Origin: Chloroflexota bacterium
Lineage (GTDB): Bacteria > Chloroflexota > Anaerolineae > Caldilineales > Caldilineaceae
DNA: 38,471 nt
Assembly: GCA_003577005.1 (NCBI GenBank)
Contig: QEUW01000054.1
Span: 1 to 38,471, forward strand
Reading direction: 5' to 3'
This document shows positions 1 through 8,950 of this stretch, in pieces. The notes under the pieces were generated by a model. The model was not told the DNA's origin and did not search any database. It worked only from the letters and a program-made list of their open reading frames with translations. The position numbers were made by a program, and so were the translations under genes. How positions within the stretch are numbered: position 1 is the first letter of the stretch; each line of letters begins with the position of its first letter.

Positions 1-704
1 GAACGGGCGCGCAGCGGCTCCAGGCGGTCGGGCAGGTGATCGGCGCGTTCGGTGAGCGCCCCCTTGAGTAACACCGAGCGTACGACGATGCCCACGTTCT
101 TAGCCTGCGCCAGCGGAAAGACTCGATCCGCCAGCCGCTGGTCGAGCACCGAATAGGTCACCTGCATCACATCAAAGAGGTCGAGCGCCAGCGCTGCTGC
201 GGGCGTCGCCGCGCCATAGAACGAACCGCCGGTGAAGCGCACTTTGCCGGTGTGTTGGGCCTCGGCAAAGGCGGCGGCAATGGTCTCATGCTGCGCCAGA
301 ACGGCCTCGTCCACCAGGTGGAGTTGCCAGATGTCCACGTGGTCGGTCTGCAACAGGCGTAGACTTGTCTCCAACGTGGTCAACATGTGTGCCCGCAACG
401 TGTCGCCAGTGGGCAGAGAGCCGTCGGGCCGGCGCAGCGCTACTTTGGTGGCAAGCACGACCTGGTCCCGGCGCCCGTGCAGGGCCTTGCCCAAGATCGC
501 CTCGCTCTCACCGTAGGCGCGCGCCGTGTCGATCAGGTTGATGCGGGCGTCCAGCGCAGCGTGAACGATGCGGATCGCCTCGGTCTCGCCCGGGCGGCCA
601 AAGTGACCGGGCGCATGGATACCATAATCCATGCCCAGTTCCACCGTACCCAGCGCCAGCGCCGAGACAGAGAGATTGGTACGTCCTAAGTTGCGGTACT
701 GCAA
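1..704 (-). CDS. Aldo/keto reductase, 3' end outside window
   Basis: Likely an NADPH-dependent aldo/keto reductase oxidising or reducing a sugar or related carbonyl in the cytoplasm. The frame is open from a TTG start at 704 to the window edge (234 codons seen). The start is chosen because AGGAG lies 6 bases upstream at about 710-714 and the protein then begins MQYRNLGRTNLSVSAL, the usual opening of the family. The catalytic tetrad is visible: Asp59 in NLIDTA, Tyr64 in AYGESE, Lys87 in LATK and His129 in WQLHL. It starts 12 bases after the stop of the PhyH gene, so translation is probably coupled. The C-terminal part of the barrel, with the cofactor-binding loops, is missing because of the window end. 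Family assignment is firm; the substrate is unknown. Confidence 0.9.
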   Translation of the reverse strand, partial: MQYRNLGRTNLSVSALALGTVELGMDYGIHAPGHFGRPGETEAIRIVHAALDARINLIDTARAYGESEAILGKALHGRRDQVVLATKVALRRPDGSLPTGDTLRAHMLTTLETSLRLLQTDHVDIWQLHLVDEAVLAQHETIAAAFAEAQHTGKVRFTGGSFYGAATPAAALALDLFDVMQVTYSVLDQRLADRVFPLAQAKNVGIVVRSVLLKGALTERADHLPDRLEPLRAR

Positions 705-716
705 TGTTGCTCCTGC

Positions 717-1532
717 TTATGATAGATTCCGCTGTCTTGGTTCCAGATCTTCCGCCTGTCTGGCCAACTCCGCCAACCCATTTACCAGCCCTTGAAGGCG
801 CGGATGTTCGTTGTTTACCAGCGCCGATTCGGGTTGAAATACATAGGGCGAAAATTTCTTGAGCGAGGCAAAGTGTGCCGGCCTGGCCGGCCGAGAGACA
901 AATTTCATGGCGATATAGCGCCGGGCGCCGTCGCCCTTGTAGACGCCGTGATAGAGATAATGGTTGAAAAAGATCACATCGCCAGGTGTTGTCTCTAGCG
1001 GAAAGCCAGGGACATCTTGGCCAGGAACGCCGAAGAGGCGCTCGCTGGTATTATCGTGCTGCTCGTTGAGCGCGTCCAGTTCGCGATAGAGGGGTAGCCT
1101 GTGTGAACCCGGGATCACTCGCAAGCAGCCGGTCTCTTTGGTCACGGATGTCAAATAGATCATGACCTTGACCCGCCGGTAGTCAGGTTCGGCTTCGCCT
1201 GGGCGATCCGAATGCCAGGCATGGAATCGGTTGGCTTGGGCCACGCCGGTGTTGCCCTCCGACCCCGACCAGAGAAAGCCCGGCCCAAGCAGGTCCGTCA
1301 GGGCGAGGTAAAGTCGGTCATCGGCGGGCAATGATAGCAGCGCCGGGCTGCGTTCGATAAAGGGTGCCACGGTCAGGTAGGCATCGTCCGCCAACCCGCG
1401 GCGCTGGCGCTCGGTCTGCCAGATTGTCTCGGCTTCCTGGCGAATGGCAGCTATTTCCGCCGGTGAAAAAAGTTGGCGCAAGCAAAGGAAACCAAAGATC
1501 TCGAAGTGAGCTAGCTGTTGGGGTGTGAGCAT
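717..1532 (-). CDS. Phytanoyl-CoA dioxygenase (PhyH) family protein 1
   Basis: A 271-residue Fe(II)/2-oxoglutarate-dependent dioxygenase of the PhyH family. The facial triad is visible: H107-S-D109 in AWHSDRPGE, the distal His195 in NHYLYHG, and an Arg pair at about 204-205 that would hold 2-oxoglutarate. The motif CLRVIPGSHR between them is typical. An in-frame TTG lies 5 codons upstream at 1547, but the ATG at 1532 is preferred because GGAGG sits 8 bases before it. It follows an amidohydrolase gene after 68 bases and is followed closely by an aldo/keto reductase, in an operon of sugar-oxidising enzymes. Bacterial members hydroxylate varied small molecules, so the substrate here is unknown. 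Confidence 0.9.
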   Translation of the reverse strand: MLTPQQLAHFEIFGFLCLRQLFSPAEIAAIRQEAETIWQTERQRRGLADDAYLTVAPFIERSPALLSLPADDRLYLALTDLLGPGFLWSGSEGNTGVAQANRFHAWHSDRPGEAEPDYRRVKVMIYLTSVTKETGCLRVIPGSHRLPLYRELDALNEQHDNTSERLFGVPGQDVPGFPLETTPGDVIFFNHYLYHGVYKGDGARRYIAMKFVSRPARPAHFASLKKFSPYVFQPESALVNNEHPRLQGLVNGLAELARQAEDLEPRQRNLS

Positions 1533-1600
1533 CCAGCGATCCTCCAACGTTCATCGTTTGCTTGACAGGCTGAAAGGTGAGTGGTGACAGGTGTGTTTTG

Positions 1601-2614
1601 TCATCTTGCCAATGAAAACAAGCCGGCAGCATTGGTGTAAAAAATATCTTCAATCTGCCCGTCCGTCAGCTTGAGCCGCTGGCACGCTAGGCGCAGACTA
1701 CGCAGCGATTCCAGCCCAATGAGCACCGGCTGGAGCGTGGTGTGTTTCTCAGCCAGCCCCATTTCGCCGGCGTAGAGCCAGTGGAACGAGTCGCCGATGG
1801 CTACGCAGCGCCCGCGCAGGTGGCTGATGTAAAAGTCGGTGCCGTAGAGCAAGCGGACGTGGCCCATGGTCTCGACAATGGCTTCAAAGGCGCCGGCTTC
1901 GGTCACCGCCGAAGTGTCAAACCAGACATTGGGCAACCCGCGCAGGCTGGCGATCCCTTCGATGGTATGCCACGGGTTGAAGCCGCGCGCCGCATGAGCC
2001 AGGATCAGCCGCATGTTGGGATAGCTTTCGCAATAGCGGCGGATCGTTGCCTGGTTGAGCGGGTCGGCCAGCGCCCGGTCGCGCACCATGTGCAGGGTGA
2101 TGGTCAGCCCCTCCTCGTGGGCAATGCGCACGTGATCCTCGACCAGGTAAGCCTCGATGGGCGCCTGGAAGGTCGGGCCGGCGACCTGCGCCATCGTATG
2201 ATACGGCTTGAGACCGGCAAAGTTGTGTTCGCGCACCTGCTGGCGCACGTACTCCGGGTCCATGTCAGGGGCGATGATCAGCTGCCCATGCGCGGCAAAT
2301 CCACTAGCCTGCCCCTGTTTGATCTCCTGCGCCACAAATGCGTTGTTGGCCACGCGGTCACCGGTAAAAGCCAGCCCAAAGAAGAGGCCCCCAACTGTGC
2401 GTCCGCCGGGGTGGATCCATTCGCAATAATCGCGGTAGACTCCCAAGCCGATCTCGGCCGGTGTACCCTCTAGATTCGCCGGCAGCGTGCCGGGTGCATA
2501 ATGCGCATGGCAAAACAGGTGCGCATGGGCATCGAATACCTTATCTGGCAGAAACGGCTCAACCTCGCGGGCTACAAACTCGCGGTCAGCCTCGGTAAAC
2601 TCCCAAGCAGCCAT
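1601..2614 (-). CDS. Amidohydrolase-2 family metal-dependent hydrolase
   Basis: A 337-residue TIM-barrel hydrolase of the amidohydrolase-related family (PF04909 type). Visible metal and catalytic positions are H30 and H32 in FDAHAHL, H175 in TITLHM, H207 in LILAHAARG and D260 in LLYGTDF; Lys136 in GLKPYHT could play an added role. The family includes sugar lactonases such as fuconolactonase, and decarboxylases. In this operon, next to an SDR, an aldo/keto reductase and Gfo/Idh/MocA dehydrogenases, hydrolysis of a sugar lactone made by one of the dehydrogenases is a reasonable guess, no more. The ATG at 2614 is preceded by GAGGAG at short spacing (3 bases). Confidence 0.85.
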   Translation of the reverse strand: MAAWEFTEADREFVAREVEPFLPDKVFDAHAHLFCHAHYAPGTLPANLEGTPAEIGLGVYRDYCEWIHPGGRTVGGLFFGLAFTGDRVANNAFVAQEIKQGQASGFAAHGQLIIAPDMDPEYVRQQVREHNFAGLKPYHTMAQVAGPTFQAPIEAYLVEDHVRIAHEEGLTITLHMVRDRALADPLNQATIRRYCESYPNMRLILAHAARGFNPWHTIEGIASLRGLPNVWFDTSAVTEAGAFEAIVETMGHVRLLYGTDFYISHLRGRCVAIGDSFHWLYAGEMGLAEKHTTLQPVLIGLESLRSLRLACQRLKLTDGQIEDIFYTNAAGLFSLAR

Positions 2615-2644
2615 ATGCTCCTCAAATCGCCCCCTATGGCGTTC

Positions 2645-3442
2645 CTACCACGCTGTCCACCCACCGTCGACCAGGATGTTCTGGCCGGTGATATAGCTGC
2701 CGGCGTCGCTGGCGAGGAGCACGACCAGCCCTTTGAGCTCCTCTGGCCGGCCCATGCGGCCCATCGGCACTTTCTGGTTGAGCCGTTCGATAAATTCGGG
2801 CAGATTGCTCTGGACCCTGGCAGTCGGAAACGGGCCAGGGCTGATGGCGTTGACACGGATGTTTTCCTTCGCCCAGTAGGCGGCCAGATGGCGCGTCAGA
2901 TGAACCAATCCGCCTTTAAGACCATGATAGTTGGGCGGGCTGTTGATGGGCAAGTCGATATAGGCATCGGGATAGCTAGCCACGACGCCATACATGCTGG
3001 CGATGTTGATGATCGAGCCGGGGGCGCCGCGGCGGCGCAGATGATGGGCGACTTCACGGGCCAGCAGGAAATAGGCGGTCACACCAGTGTGATAGGCGCG
3101 GTCAAAATCCTCAGCGGTGGCGGTGTCGATGCTGGGGGCCGTGCCGCCATAGGCATTGTTGACCAGGATGTCGATCTGGCCCAACTTTGCCACCACATCG
3201 GCCACCAGGGCAGGGATCGAATCGGTGTCGCCCTGGTCAAAGGCCAGCCCAACGTGACCCTCACCGGGCAATGTGGCGGCGAACTCCTGGGCGCGGGTGG
3301 CCTCGCGGCTGGTCACGGCCAGCGTCGCACCGGCCTCGGCCAGCGCCCGGCTCATGGCCGAGCCGAGCCAGCCCGCCGCACCGGTGAGCAGGGCCACTTT
3401 GCCTTTCAGGTTGAACAGTTCGTGGATGGTTGGTTCATTCAT
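2645..3442 (-). CDS. Short-chain dehydrogenase/reductase (classical SDR)
   Basis: A 265-residue NAD(P)-dependent SDR. The cofactor motif TGAAGWLG is at residues 20-27, NNAYGG (variant of NNAG) at 95-100, the catalytic Ser at 149 in INIASM, and Tyr182 and Lys186 in NYHGLKGG. The C-terminal ITGQNILVDGGW is typical of the family. The sequence between Ser and Tyr is longer than usual (YGVVASYPDAYIDLPINS), an insertion seen in sugar-acid SDRs such as gluconate or ketodeoxy-acid reductases; this points to a sugar or sugar-acid substrate without proving it. The ATG at 3442 has GGAG 9 bases upstream. It lies between a Gfo/Idh/MocA gene and the amidohydrolase gene. Confidence 0.92.
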   Translation of the reverse strand: MNEPTIHELFNLKGKVALLTGAAGWLGSAMSRALAEAGATLAVTSREATRAQEFAATLPGEGHVGLAFDQGDTDSIPALVADVVAKLGQIDILVNNAYGGTAPSIDTATAEDFDRAYHTGVTAYFLLAREVAHHLRRRGAPGSIINIASMYGVVASYPDAYIDLPINSPPNYHGLKGGLVHLTRHLAAYWAKENIRVNAISPGPFPTARVQSNLPEFIERLNQKVPMGRMGRPEELKGLVVLLASDAGSYITGQNILVDGGWTAW

Positions 3443-3481
3443 GGCAGAGATCTCCGGTCACACTCGCTGTATAAATCATCT

Positions 3482-3512
3482 GGTGCATCGCACTCTGCGA
3501 GTGCAACGCACC
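3482..3512. repeat. Intergenic hairpin, family E copy 1
   Basis: A 31-base imperfect palindrome beginning GGTGCATCGCACT and ending GTGCAACGCACC with loop CTGCG. It is 17 bases 3' of the stop of the Gfo/Idh/MocA gene at 3530. A second copy at 37333-37363 is identical at 29 of 31 positions, and the two differences face each other in the stem. Confidence 0.85.
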
Positions 3513-3529
3513 GGTTGCCATAGCAAAGA

Positions 3530-4627
3530 TCAAAAGTGCCCCTCGGCGCGGAGCCGGTACAGAACCGATTCACGATCCGCAAGTGGAAACGTCACAGCGC
3601 GGTTGCCCTGGCGTTGCGACTCATAGACGCCCATCACCATCTCCAGCGAGGCCACGCCGTCTTCGCCAGGGGAGCTGGGTGTTGCGCCGGTTTCCAGGCA
3701 ATAGACCAGTTCGCGCACCGCTTCTAGGATCGAGCTCTGCTGCGCAACTGTTGGAAAGGGTTGGGAGTCGAGCGCATACCATTCGATGCGCGGGTCCGGC
3801 TCGTTGATGCGATCCGTGCAGTCCACACCCCGCCACCAGCGGGCGCCGTCGCCGTCCAGCACGATAAGGCCCTCGGTGCCCTGGATCTGCAATTCGAAAC
3901 GGTGGTAGCGGGTCAACTCGTTGACCATTGCGACCGCGCTGATGCCCGACGAGAGCTCAAAGATGGCGTGGCTGTCATCCTCCACCGCAAACGGCTGCCG
4001 GCGGCGGACGGCAGTCCCTACCACCGACTGGGGTTCGCCACCAAACATGCGAAAGAGATCGAACAGGTGGACAGCGTCGTGGATCAGTGGCCCTTCTTCG
4101 TCGGATACCCAGGCAGGAAAAGGCTTGACCCCCTGGCAGACGCCAAAAAGCGAAACCAGCTCGCCGATGGCGCCGGACGTAACCAGTTCTTTGGCTTGCC
4201 GGTGGGCCGGATCCCAGCGCCGCGAGTGGTTGACTGAAAGCACACACCCCGCCTGCCGGCAGGCTGCCACGATGTCGTCGGCATCGGCCAGGCTCAAGGC
4301 CAGCGGTTTCTCACAGAGGATGCCCCGCACACCCGCCGCCGTGGCCGCCTCGACAATCGGACGGTGGAGCCCAGGGTGGGTAGCGATGCAGAGAATGTCG
4401 AGCCGCTCTTTGGCGAGCATCTCGCGGTAATCCAGATAGAGCGCATCGACCCCCCAGCGCCGGCCAAATGCCGACAGATGTTCCTGGCCGCGGCTGGCGC
4501 CCGCAACCAGGTTGGTCTGAGGTAGCACAGCCAATGCACCGGCGTGCGTTACCGGCGTGGGCGGGTCTGTCTCCCACAGCGTGCCGATTCGCCCGCAGCC
4601 GACCAACCCTGCGCGATAGGTGTTCAT
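3530..4627 (-). CDS. Gfo/Idh/MocA family oxidoreductase 1
   Basis: A 365-residue NAD(P)-dependent oxidoreductase, with an N-terminal Rossmann fold and a C-terminal alpha/beta substrate domain. GCGRIG is at residues 10-15, and the EKP motif with the catalytic-site lysine is CEKPLAL at 105-111. HDAVHLFDLFRMFG in the C-terminal half matches the usual conserved His helix. Members oxidise sugars, inositols or sugar acids. The ATG overlaps the stop of the heparinase-like gene by four bases (ATGA, 4624-4627), with AGGA about 7 bases upstream, so the two are translationally coupled and probably act on the same material. Substrate unknown. Confidence 0.92.
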   Translation of the reverse strand: MNTYRAGLVGCGRIGTLWETDPPTPVTHAGALAVLPQTNLVAGASRGQEHLSAFGRRWGVDALYLDYREMLAKERLDILCIATHPGLHRPIVEAATAAGVRGILCEKPLALSLADADDIVAACRQAGCVLSVNHSRRWDPAHRQAKELVTSGAIGELVSLFGVCQGVKPFPAWVSDEEGPLIHDAVHLFDLFRMFGGEPQSVVGTAVRRRQPFAVEDDSHAIFELSSGISAVAMVNELTRYHRFELQIQGTEGLIVLDGDGARWWRGVDCTDRINEPDPRIEWYALDSQPFPTVAQQSSILEAVRELVYCLETGATPSSPGEDGVASLEMVMGVYESQRQGNRAVTFPLADRESVLYRLRAEGHF

Positions 4628-6723
4628 CTTGATTCCTCGTTTAACGTGTATTCAAAGCGTGCCGCGTCCACAAGCTCAAGGGCGGGCAGCGATGTTGGCC
4701 GAACACCTGCCCGGCGGATCAACCACTGTTCCTGGTGCCCGGCGCAATGCACGACGCAACTCACCCAGCCTTCATCTCGCAGGCTGCGCCCGCTCCACTC
4801 GACACGGGTAACAAGCGGGGCCTCCCGATAGGGGTGAAAGAGCGAGAGAAACGCCGTCGCCCTCGCCTGACGCCGGTGGATCAACGTGCTGCGCTGCTCG
4901 TTAGGCGGGTTGCCCGGCGTCCGGCCCAGGATCGCTTCAGCCCTTCCCTCGCCGGCAACAAACAGGCGCAGACCGCCTGCCGCCATCTGCCAGGTAACGG
5001 TAAAGTCATCTGGCGCCGTTGCGCGCAGTGCCGGGTCGATGTGTTGGTAACCGTCACCCTCAGCGTCGGGCGAGACCGGCTGGCCGGTGAGTGTCATGGA
5101 CGCCGCGCCGCTGTTGTGGTAGACCCAGTCGATCCGCCGGGGTTGGCCGGCATCGACCAGAAAGATGTCCAGGAAGTACTCTGGCCGGGCCAGGAGGACG
5201 CGCCGCATGGTCACGCCACGGTAGCATTCCGCCGCCGGGTCAATCGACTCATCGCTCGGCCAGGTGACGGAGGCATCGACCACTTGAACAGGGCCGTCGC
5301 CTTCAAAGCGATGGATCTGTCCGCTGACCGGCGGCTGCGAGCGACCGTCGATGGTCGCCGTGTTGTGGCTGACCGTTTGCCGATACCAGCTTTCAAAGAG
5401 GTCGAGACCGTAGCCGGGTGTGCCCAGGTCAGCCGAGAACCGCTGGCCGTGGTCATGTAGGATAAGGCTGAGCTTGTCTGGGTGGCCGTGACCGCCGCCG
5501 TGAGGGCCATACTTGAGCAGCAAGTAGCGCTGCCCGCCACCAGACTCCTGCGGCGGTGTACGCAGGATCGCATAACCCGAAGCCGCCAGATGAACGCTGG
5601 GTTGCGCTGTGGCCGGTGCGGACGGAAGCTCGATTGTGCCAAAAAGCAGGGCATCCAGGCTATCGCGCGGTGTCTGAGCGTAGGCTCGTTGCAAGAGTTG
5701 GGCAAAGCGCGGTTCACCATACCAAGCATAGCCGATCTCGTAAAAGGCCGGCGCCGGGGGCACACCGTGGCAACAGTCCGCCAGCAGGCTGGTAAAGTAC
5801 CAGCAATCGTTGGTGGCCGGGAGCGACCAGTCGGGATAGGCCGCCTGGATCGGGGCCATGAACATGGCGCGCAACGCCGGACGGTCGTGCAGGTTATAGC
5901 CCGGTTCATGGCGAGTGGCCTTGACCAGCGCCAGCAGGGCAGCCAGGGTATAGAAGTGATAGCTAAACGAACCTTCAAACCACAAGCCGTCAGCTAGCAC
6001 GCCCTCTCGCAACTGTCGCTCATAGCCAAACTCACCGTGGACGGCAAATTCGAGCAGGTCGGGCCGCCGGCAGACCACGCCGATCGTGCCGATGGCGGCG
6101 TTGTGCCAGCAGGCAAAGTTGTGGATATTCCGAAAGTGATGCGCCACCAGATGCTCGGCGGTGGGCACCAGAAGCTGACTGGCGATCTGCTCACGCTGCG
6201 ACGGGGCGAGCTGGTCGCGGATCAGGTCGAATGCCCAGGCCAGGGGCAGCACCCAGACCGATTCGTCCAGGGTCGTGTAGGTAGCGACTCCTGGATTGGG
6301 CCTGTCACGGCGCACTTGTTGATAGCCTGGATAGCGTTCAGTGTAGTCAGACAGGATCTGGGTGACGCGGAGCAGATGCCCGCGCTCTTCTGTCAGCCGC
6401 CAACTGATCGCCAGACGTAGCGCGCCTTCGGCCAGGTGGTGGTTGACAAACCAGCGCCACGCCGCATCAAAACGCTCACCCTGCCAGGTCTGGTTGTCCA
6501 CCGGGCAGCGATGGGCAGCCGGCGATGCGGGGTCAAAGATGAGTTCTTTGCCGTGGTGGGGGCAAAAGTAGTCGTGATAATAGCCACCCGGCTCAGCCGG
6601 CACGGCGAGCGGTTGTGCGAGAAAGTCTGCCACTTCCCCGCGCAGGCGCTGTACAGCAGCCGAAAAGGCCGGCAGCCTAGCCCGCTGTTTGATCGACTTC
6701 CACTCCGCGGGTGCAATCAGCAT
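4624..6723 (-). CDS. Heparinase II/III-like protein
   Basis: A 699-residue protein of the heparinase II/III and oligo-alginate lyase group, which split uronate-containing chains by beta-elimination. The N-terminal part has HDYFCPHHG (50-58) and HRCPVD (71-76), a Cys/His pattern common in the cytoplasmic branch. An alpha/alpha barrel follows, with HNFACWHNAAIG (201-212) and DGLWFEGSFSYH (245-256), then the beta-rich heparinase domain with YGPHGGGHGHPDKLSL (405-420) and SHNTATIDG (452-460). No signal peptide is seen, so it probably acts in the cytoplasm on imported oligosaccharides. The ATG at 6723 has AGGA 8 bases upstream. The link to uronate glycans comes from the family, not from the sequence itself. 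Confidence 0.88.
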   Translation of the reverse strand: MLIAPAEWKSIKQRARLPAFSAAVQRLRGEVADFLAQPLAVPAEPGGYYHDYFCPHHGKELIFDPASPAAHRCPVDNQTWQGERFDAAWRWFVNHHLAEGALRLAISWRLTEERGHLLRVTQILSDYTERYPGYQQVRRDRPNPGVATYTTLDESVWVLPLAWAFDLIRDQLAPSQREQIASQLLVPTAEHLVAHHFRNIHNFACWHNAAIGTIGVVCRRPDLLEFAVHGEFGYERQLREGVLADGLWFEGSFSYHFYTLAALLALVKATRHEPGYNLHDRPALRAMFMAPIQAAYPDWSLPATNDCWYFTSLLADCCHGVPPAPAFYEIGYAWYGEPRFAQLLQRAYAQTPRDSLDALLFGTIELPSAPATAQPSVHLAASGYAILRTPPQESGGGQRYLLLKYGPHGGGHGHPDKLSLILHDHGQRFSADLGTPGYGLDLFESWYRQTVSHNTATIDGRSQPPVSGQIHRFEGDGPVQVVDASVTWPSDESIDPAAECYRGVTMRRVLLARPEYFLDIFLVDAGQPRRIDWVYHNSGAASMTLTGQPVSPDAEGDGYQHIDPALRATAPDDFTVTWQMAAGGLRLFVAGEGRAEAILGRTPGNPPNEQRSTLIHRRQARATAFLSLFHPYREAPLVTRVEWSGRSLRDEGWVSCVVHCAGHQEQWLIRRAGVRPTSLPALELVDAARFEYTLNEESR

Positions 6724-6749
6724 CGTTCATTCCTGGTGGTAGCAGTTAA

Positions 6750-6812
6750 CATTCCGGGAAAGGGCGACGACGCTTTTTCGCCGAGATGACTCGCTCGCCC
6801 TTTCCCGGAATG
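6750..6812. repeat. Intergenic inverted repeat, family A copy 1
   Basis: Arms of 18 bases (6750-6767 and 6795-6812) are perfectly complementary and begin CATTCCGGGAAAGGG, with a 27-base spacer. The element starts 18 bases 3' of the glycosyltransferase stop. Its 15-base core recurs in the inverted repeat at 19401-19464. No T-run follows on the minus strand, so it is not a classical terminator. Confidence 0.9.
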
Positions 6813-6830
6813 CAAGTTGTCAACAGCCTG

Positions 6831-7889
6831 CTAGGCCCGATAGGCCGCCAGCGTGGCGCGTGCAATTTCATCCCAACGTAGAGATTGGGCACGCTGATAG
6901 GCCGCCCGGCGAGCAGGACCCAGATCACGCTCTTGCATGGCTCGCATGGCGTGATAAAGCGCATCCGGTTGTTGCTGATCATAGACGATGCCTGCCGTGT
7001 CATCCACCAGCTCTGGCAGGCAACCCACGCCAGGCACGATCACCGGCAAGCCAAAGGAGAGTGCGGTGATCGCTGAACCGGAAGTGAGCACATCGAGAAA
7101 CGGGAGCACGGCCACATCGGCGGCGTTGAAGAAACGCTGGAATTCCTCGTTGGCAAAAAAGCGCGAGGGATGAACCAGCACGCGCGAGTCGGCCTGCCGC
7201 GCTTCTTCCACAAAGCGCTCTCCATAGTCGCTGTAGATCTTTGCCGCCAGCAGCAATCTCAGCTCAGCGCCGGGCAAGCGGCCAAAGACTTCGAGCAGCG
7301 TCTCCAACCCCTTGTAGGGACGCACATTGCCAAAAAAGAGATAGACAAAGCATCCCTCGTCGATGCCCAGTTGTTGGCGCGCCGCGCGCCGGTCAAGCAT
7401 GTTGGGATAGGCATCGATGAAATGGCCGTGCGGAATGAGAAAGACGTTTTCACCACAGAAAAAGTGCTGGCGCACCACCTGGCGAGCGTGTTCGCAATGG
7501 ACGATCACGGCGGAGCAGAGGTTGGTGAGCGCGAGGCGCACCAACCGGTCCAGGCTGTGAGACAGGGTCTCGTGTGGATAGAGATTGTGCACAGTCCAGA
7601 CGATCTTGTAGCCAAGCGTGCGAGCCAACGCCAGGTTGCTGACCAGATTAGCACAGCGCTCTACCTGGCCGGCCAGATCGGGGGCATCATAGAGAAAGTG
7701 GGGCCAGTTGAGATGGAGCACATCCACCCTGCCCTGGTTGGCGCGCACCCACTCCTCGGTAAAGTGTTCGGCATGGCCGGCGACCAGTTCGACGCCTTCG
7801 TCTGCCAGCGCCTGCGCCAGCAGCGCGCCGTAGGGATTGGCGCGGTCCAGCGAGAGCCCCGCCGCTTCCCAGAAAAAGAGTACACGCAT
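6831..7889 (-). CDS. Glycosyltransferase, GT4-like
   Basis: A 352-residue GT-B fold glycosyltransferase. The N-terminal half ends with VFLIPHGHFIDAYPN; the C-terminal half has FFGNVRPYKGLETLLEVF, the common start of the Glycos_transf_1 domain, and SGSAITALSFGLPVIVPGVG, where a serine or similar residue replaces the usual first glutamate of the EX7E motif. GCLPELVDDTAGIVY follows and includes the nucleotide-sugar-contacting glutamate. It starts 1 base after the stop of Gfo/Idh/MocA protein 2 (GGAG 7 bases upstream), so it belongs to the operon. A synthetic enzyme inside a catabolic-looking run is slightly unexpected. No signal peptide or membrane segment is obvious. Confidence 0.87.
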   Translation of the reverse strand: MRVLFFWEAAGLSLDRANPYGALLAQALADEGVELVAGHAEHFTEEWVRANQGRVDVLHLNWPHFLYDAPDLAGQVERCANLVSNLALARTLGYKIVWTVHNLYPHETLSHSLDRLVRLALTNLCSAVIVHCEHARQVVRQHFFCGENVFLIPHGHFIDAYPNMLDRRAARQQLGIDEGCFVYLFFGNVRPYKGLETLLEVFGRLPGAELRLLLAAKIYSDYGERFVEEARQADSRVLVHPSRFFANEEFQRFFNAADVAVLPFLDVLTSGSAITALSFGLPVIVPGVGCLPELVDDTAGIVYDQQQPDALYHAMRAMQERDLGPARRAAYQRAQSLRWDEIARATLAAYRA

Positions 7890-7890
7890 C

Positions 7891-8904
7891 TTAGCGCTCC
7901 ACCTCGACCCGCTGACCGGTGCGGGCTGAGCGATGAGCAGCTTCGATCACGGCCAGCCCCGCCCTACCTTCTTCACCTGGGATCGGTGTGGGTGCGCCGG
8001 TTTTCAGGGCCGTGGCAAAATCTTCCAGCATGGCGACGTGGGGTCGTCTGCCTGCCTCTGCATTCGAAAGATCGCACACCCCCTCCGCCGTCACCAGCCG
8101 TAAGACGCCCGTCGAATCCTTGGCCTGGATGGGGGCGGCAAAAATCGTGCCCGCCGCACCGTAGAGTTCGAGGGCGTTGCTCTGGTCAGGCGTAAAATTG
8201 GCGGTGCTCCAGTGGGCCGTAACCACGGCCTGAGCGCCGCTCGCCAGCTTAAGGAGCAGGGTGGCCGTATCCTCCACCGCTGAATCCGCTGCCAGCGTAT
8301 CGACCAGCGCCGTTACCTGGCGCACCGGCCCGCACAGATAGCGCACCAGGTCGATACAGTGGACACCCAAATCCATCAGCGAACCGCCACCGCTGATGGC
8401 CGGGTCGTGGTGCCAGAAGCCAGGCTGGGGCGGAAAACAGTCGGAAAAGTTGATGCGCATGGCCCTCACCTGCCCGATCACGCCGGCGGCCAGCAGCGCC
8501 TTGATCTGTTGGTGGCGAGCGTTGTATCGTTGATAGTAGCAGACCATCAGACGTACGCCATTGGCGCGGCAGGCATCGATCATCTGGGTTGCCTGCGTTG
8601 TGTCGAGCGCCAACGGTTTTTCGCACAACACATGCTTGCCTTGTTGAGCGGCCGCGATGGTTTGTTCCGCATGGAGATGCGGAGGGGTGGCGATGTAGAC
8701 GGCATCGACCTCTCGATCGGCTAGCAGGGCCGGCACATTTGTGTGGACCCGTTCAGCGCCATGTCTGGCGGCGAAGGCCCGCAGCTTTTCTGGATTCCGG
8801 CCCATCACGGCGACCAACCGCTGGTTTTCCGCCCGCTGTATAGCCGGCGCCACTTGCCGGTCGGCGATGACGCCAGCGCCGATGATGCCCCACGCAATGC
8901 TCAT
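7891..8904 (-). CDS. Gfo/Idh/MocA family oxidoreductase 2
   Basis: A 337-residue NAD(P)-dependent oxidoreductase. The start is the ATG at 8904, giving MSIAWGIIGAGVIADRQ; the frame stays open further upstream to 9384, but that part crosses an inverted repeat and the end of the next gene and shows no family similarity. The Rossmann motif GAGVIA is at residues 9-14 and CEKPLAL at 94-100. GGGSLMDLGVHCIDLVRY carries the conserved substrate-domain histidine. The RBS is weak (GCGAGA). The stop is one base from the glycosyltransferase start. Substrate unknown. Confidence 0.92.
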   Translation of the reverse strand: MSIAWGIIGAGVIADRQVAPAIQRAENQRLVAVMGRNPEKLRAFAARHGAERVHTNVPALLADREVDAVYIATPPHLHAEQTIAAAQQGKHVLCEKPLALDTTQATQMIDACRANGVRLMVCYYQRYNARHQQIKALLAAGVIGQVRAMRINFSDCFPPQPGFWHHDPAISGGGSLMDLGVHCIDLVRYLCGPVRQVTALVDTLAADSAVEDTATLLLKLASGAQAVVTAHWSTANFTPDQSNALELYGAAGTIFAAPIQAKDSTGVLRLVTAEGVCDLSNAEAGRRPHVAMLEDFATALKTGAPTPIPGEEGRAGLAVIEAAHRSARTGQRVEVER

Positions 8905-8950
8905 ATTCTCTCGCCCGCTGCCATTTCTGGCACCTCGATGAACTGAGACT

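Noticed and set aside
2501..3523. A 340-codon plus-strand frame
   Set aside because: Antisense to the SDR gene, which has a complete set of catalytic motifs.
6750..6812. Insertion sequence ends
   Set aside because: The interval between arms is 27 bases, too short for a transposase; at most a non-autonomous element.
7170..8195. A 341-codon plus-strand frame
   Set aside because: Antisense shadow of the glycosyltransferase and Gfo gene 2; no recognisable motif.
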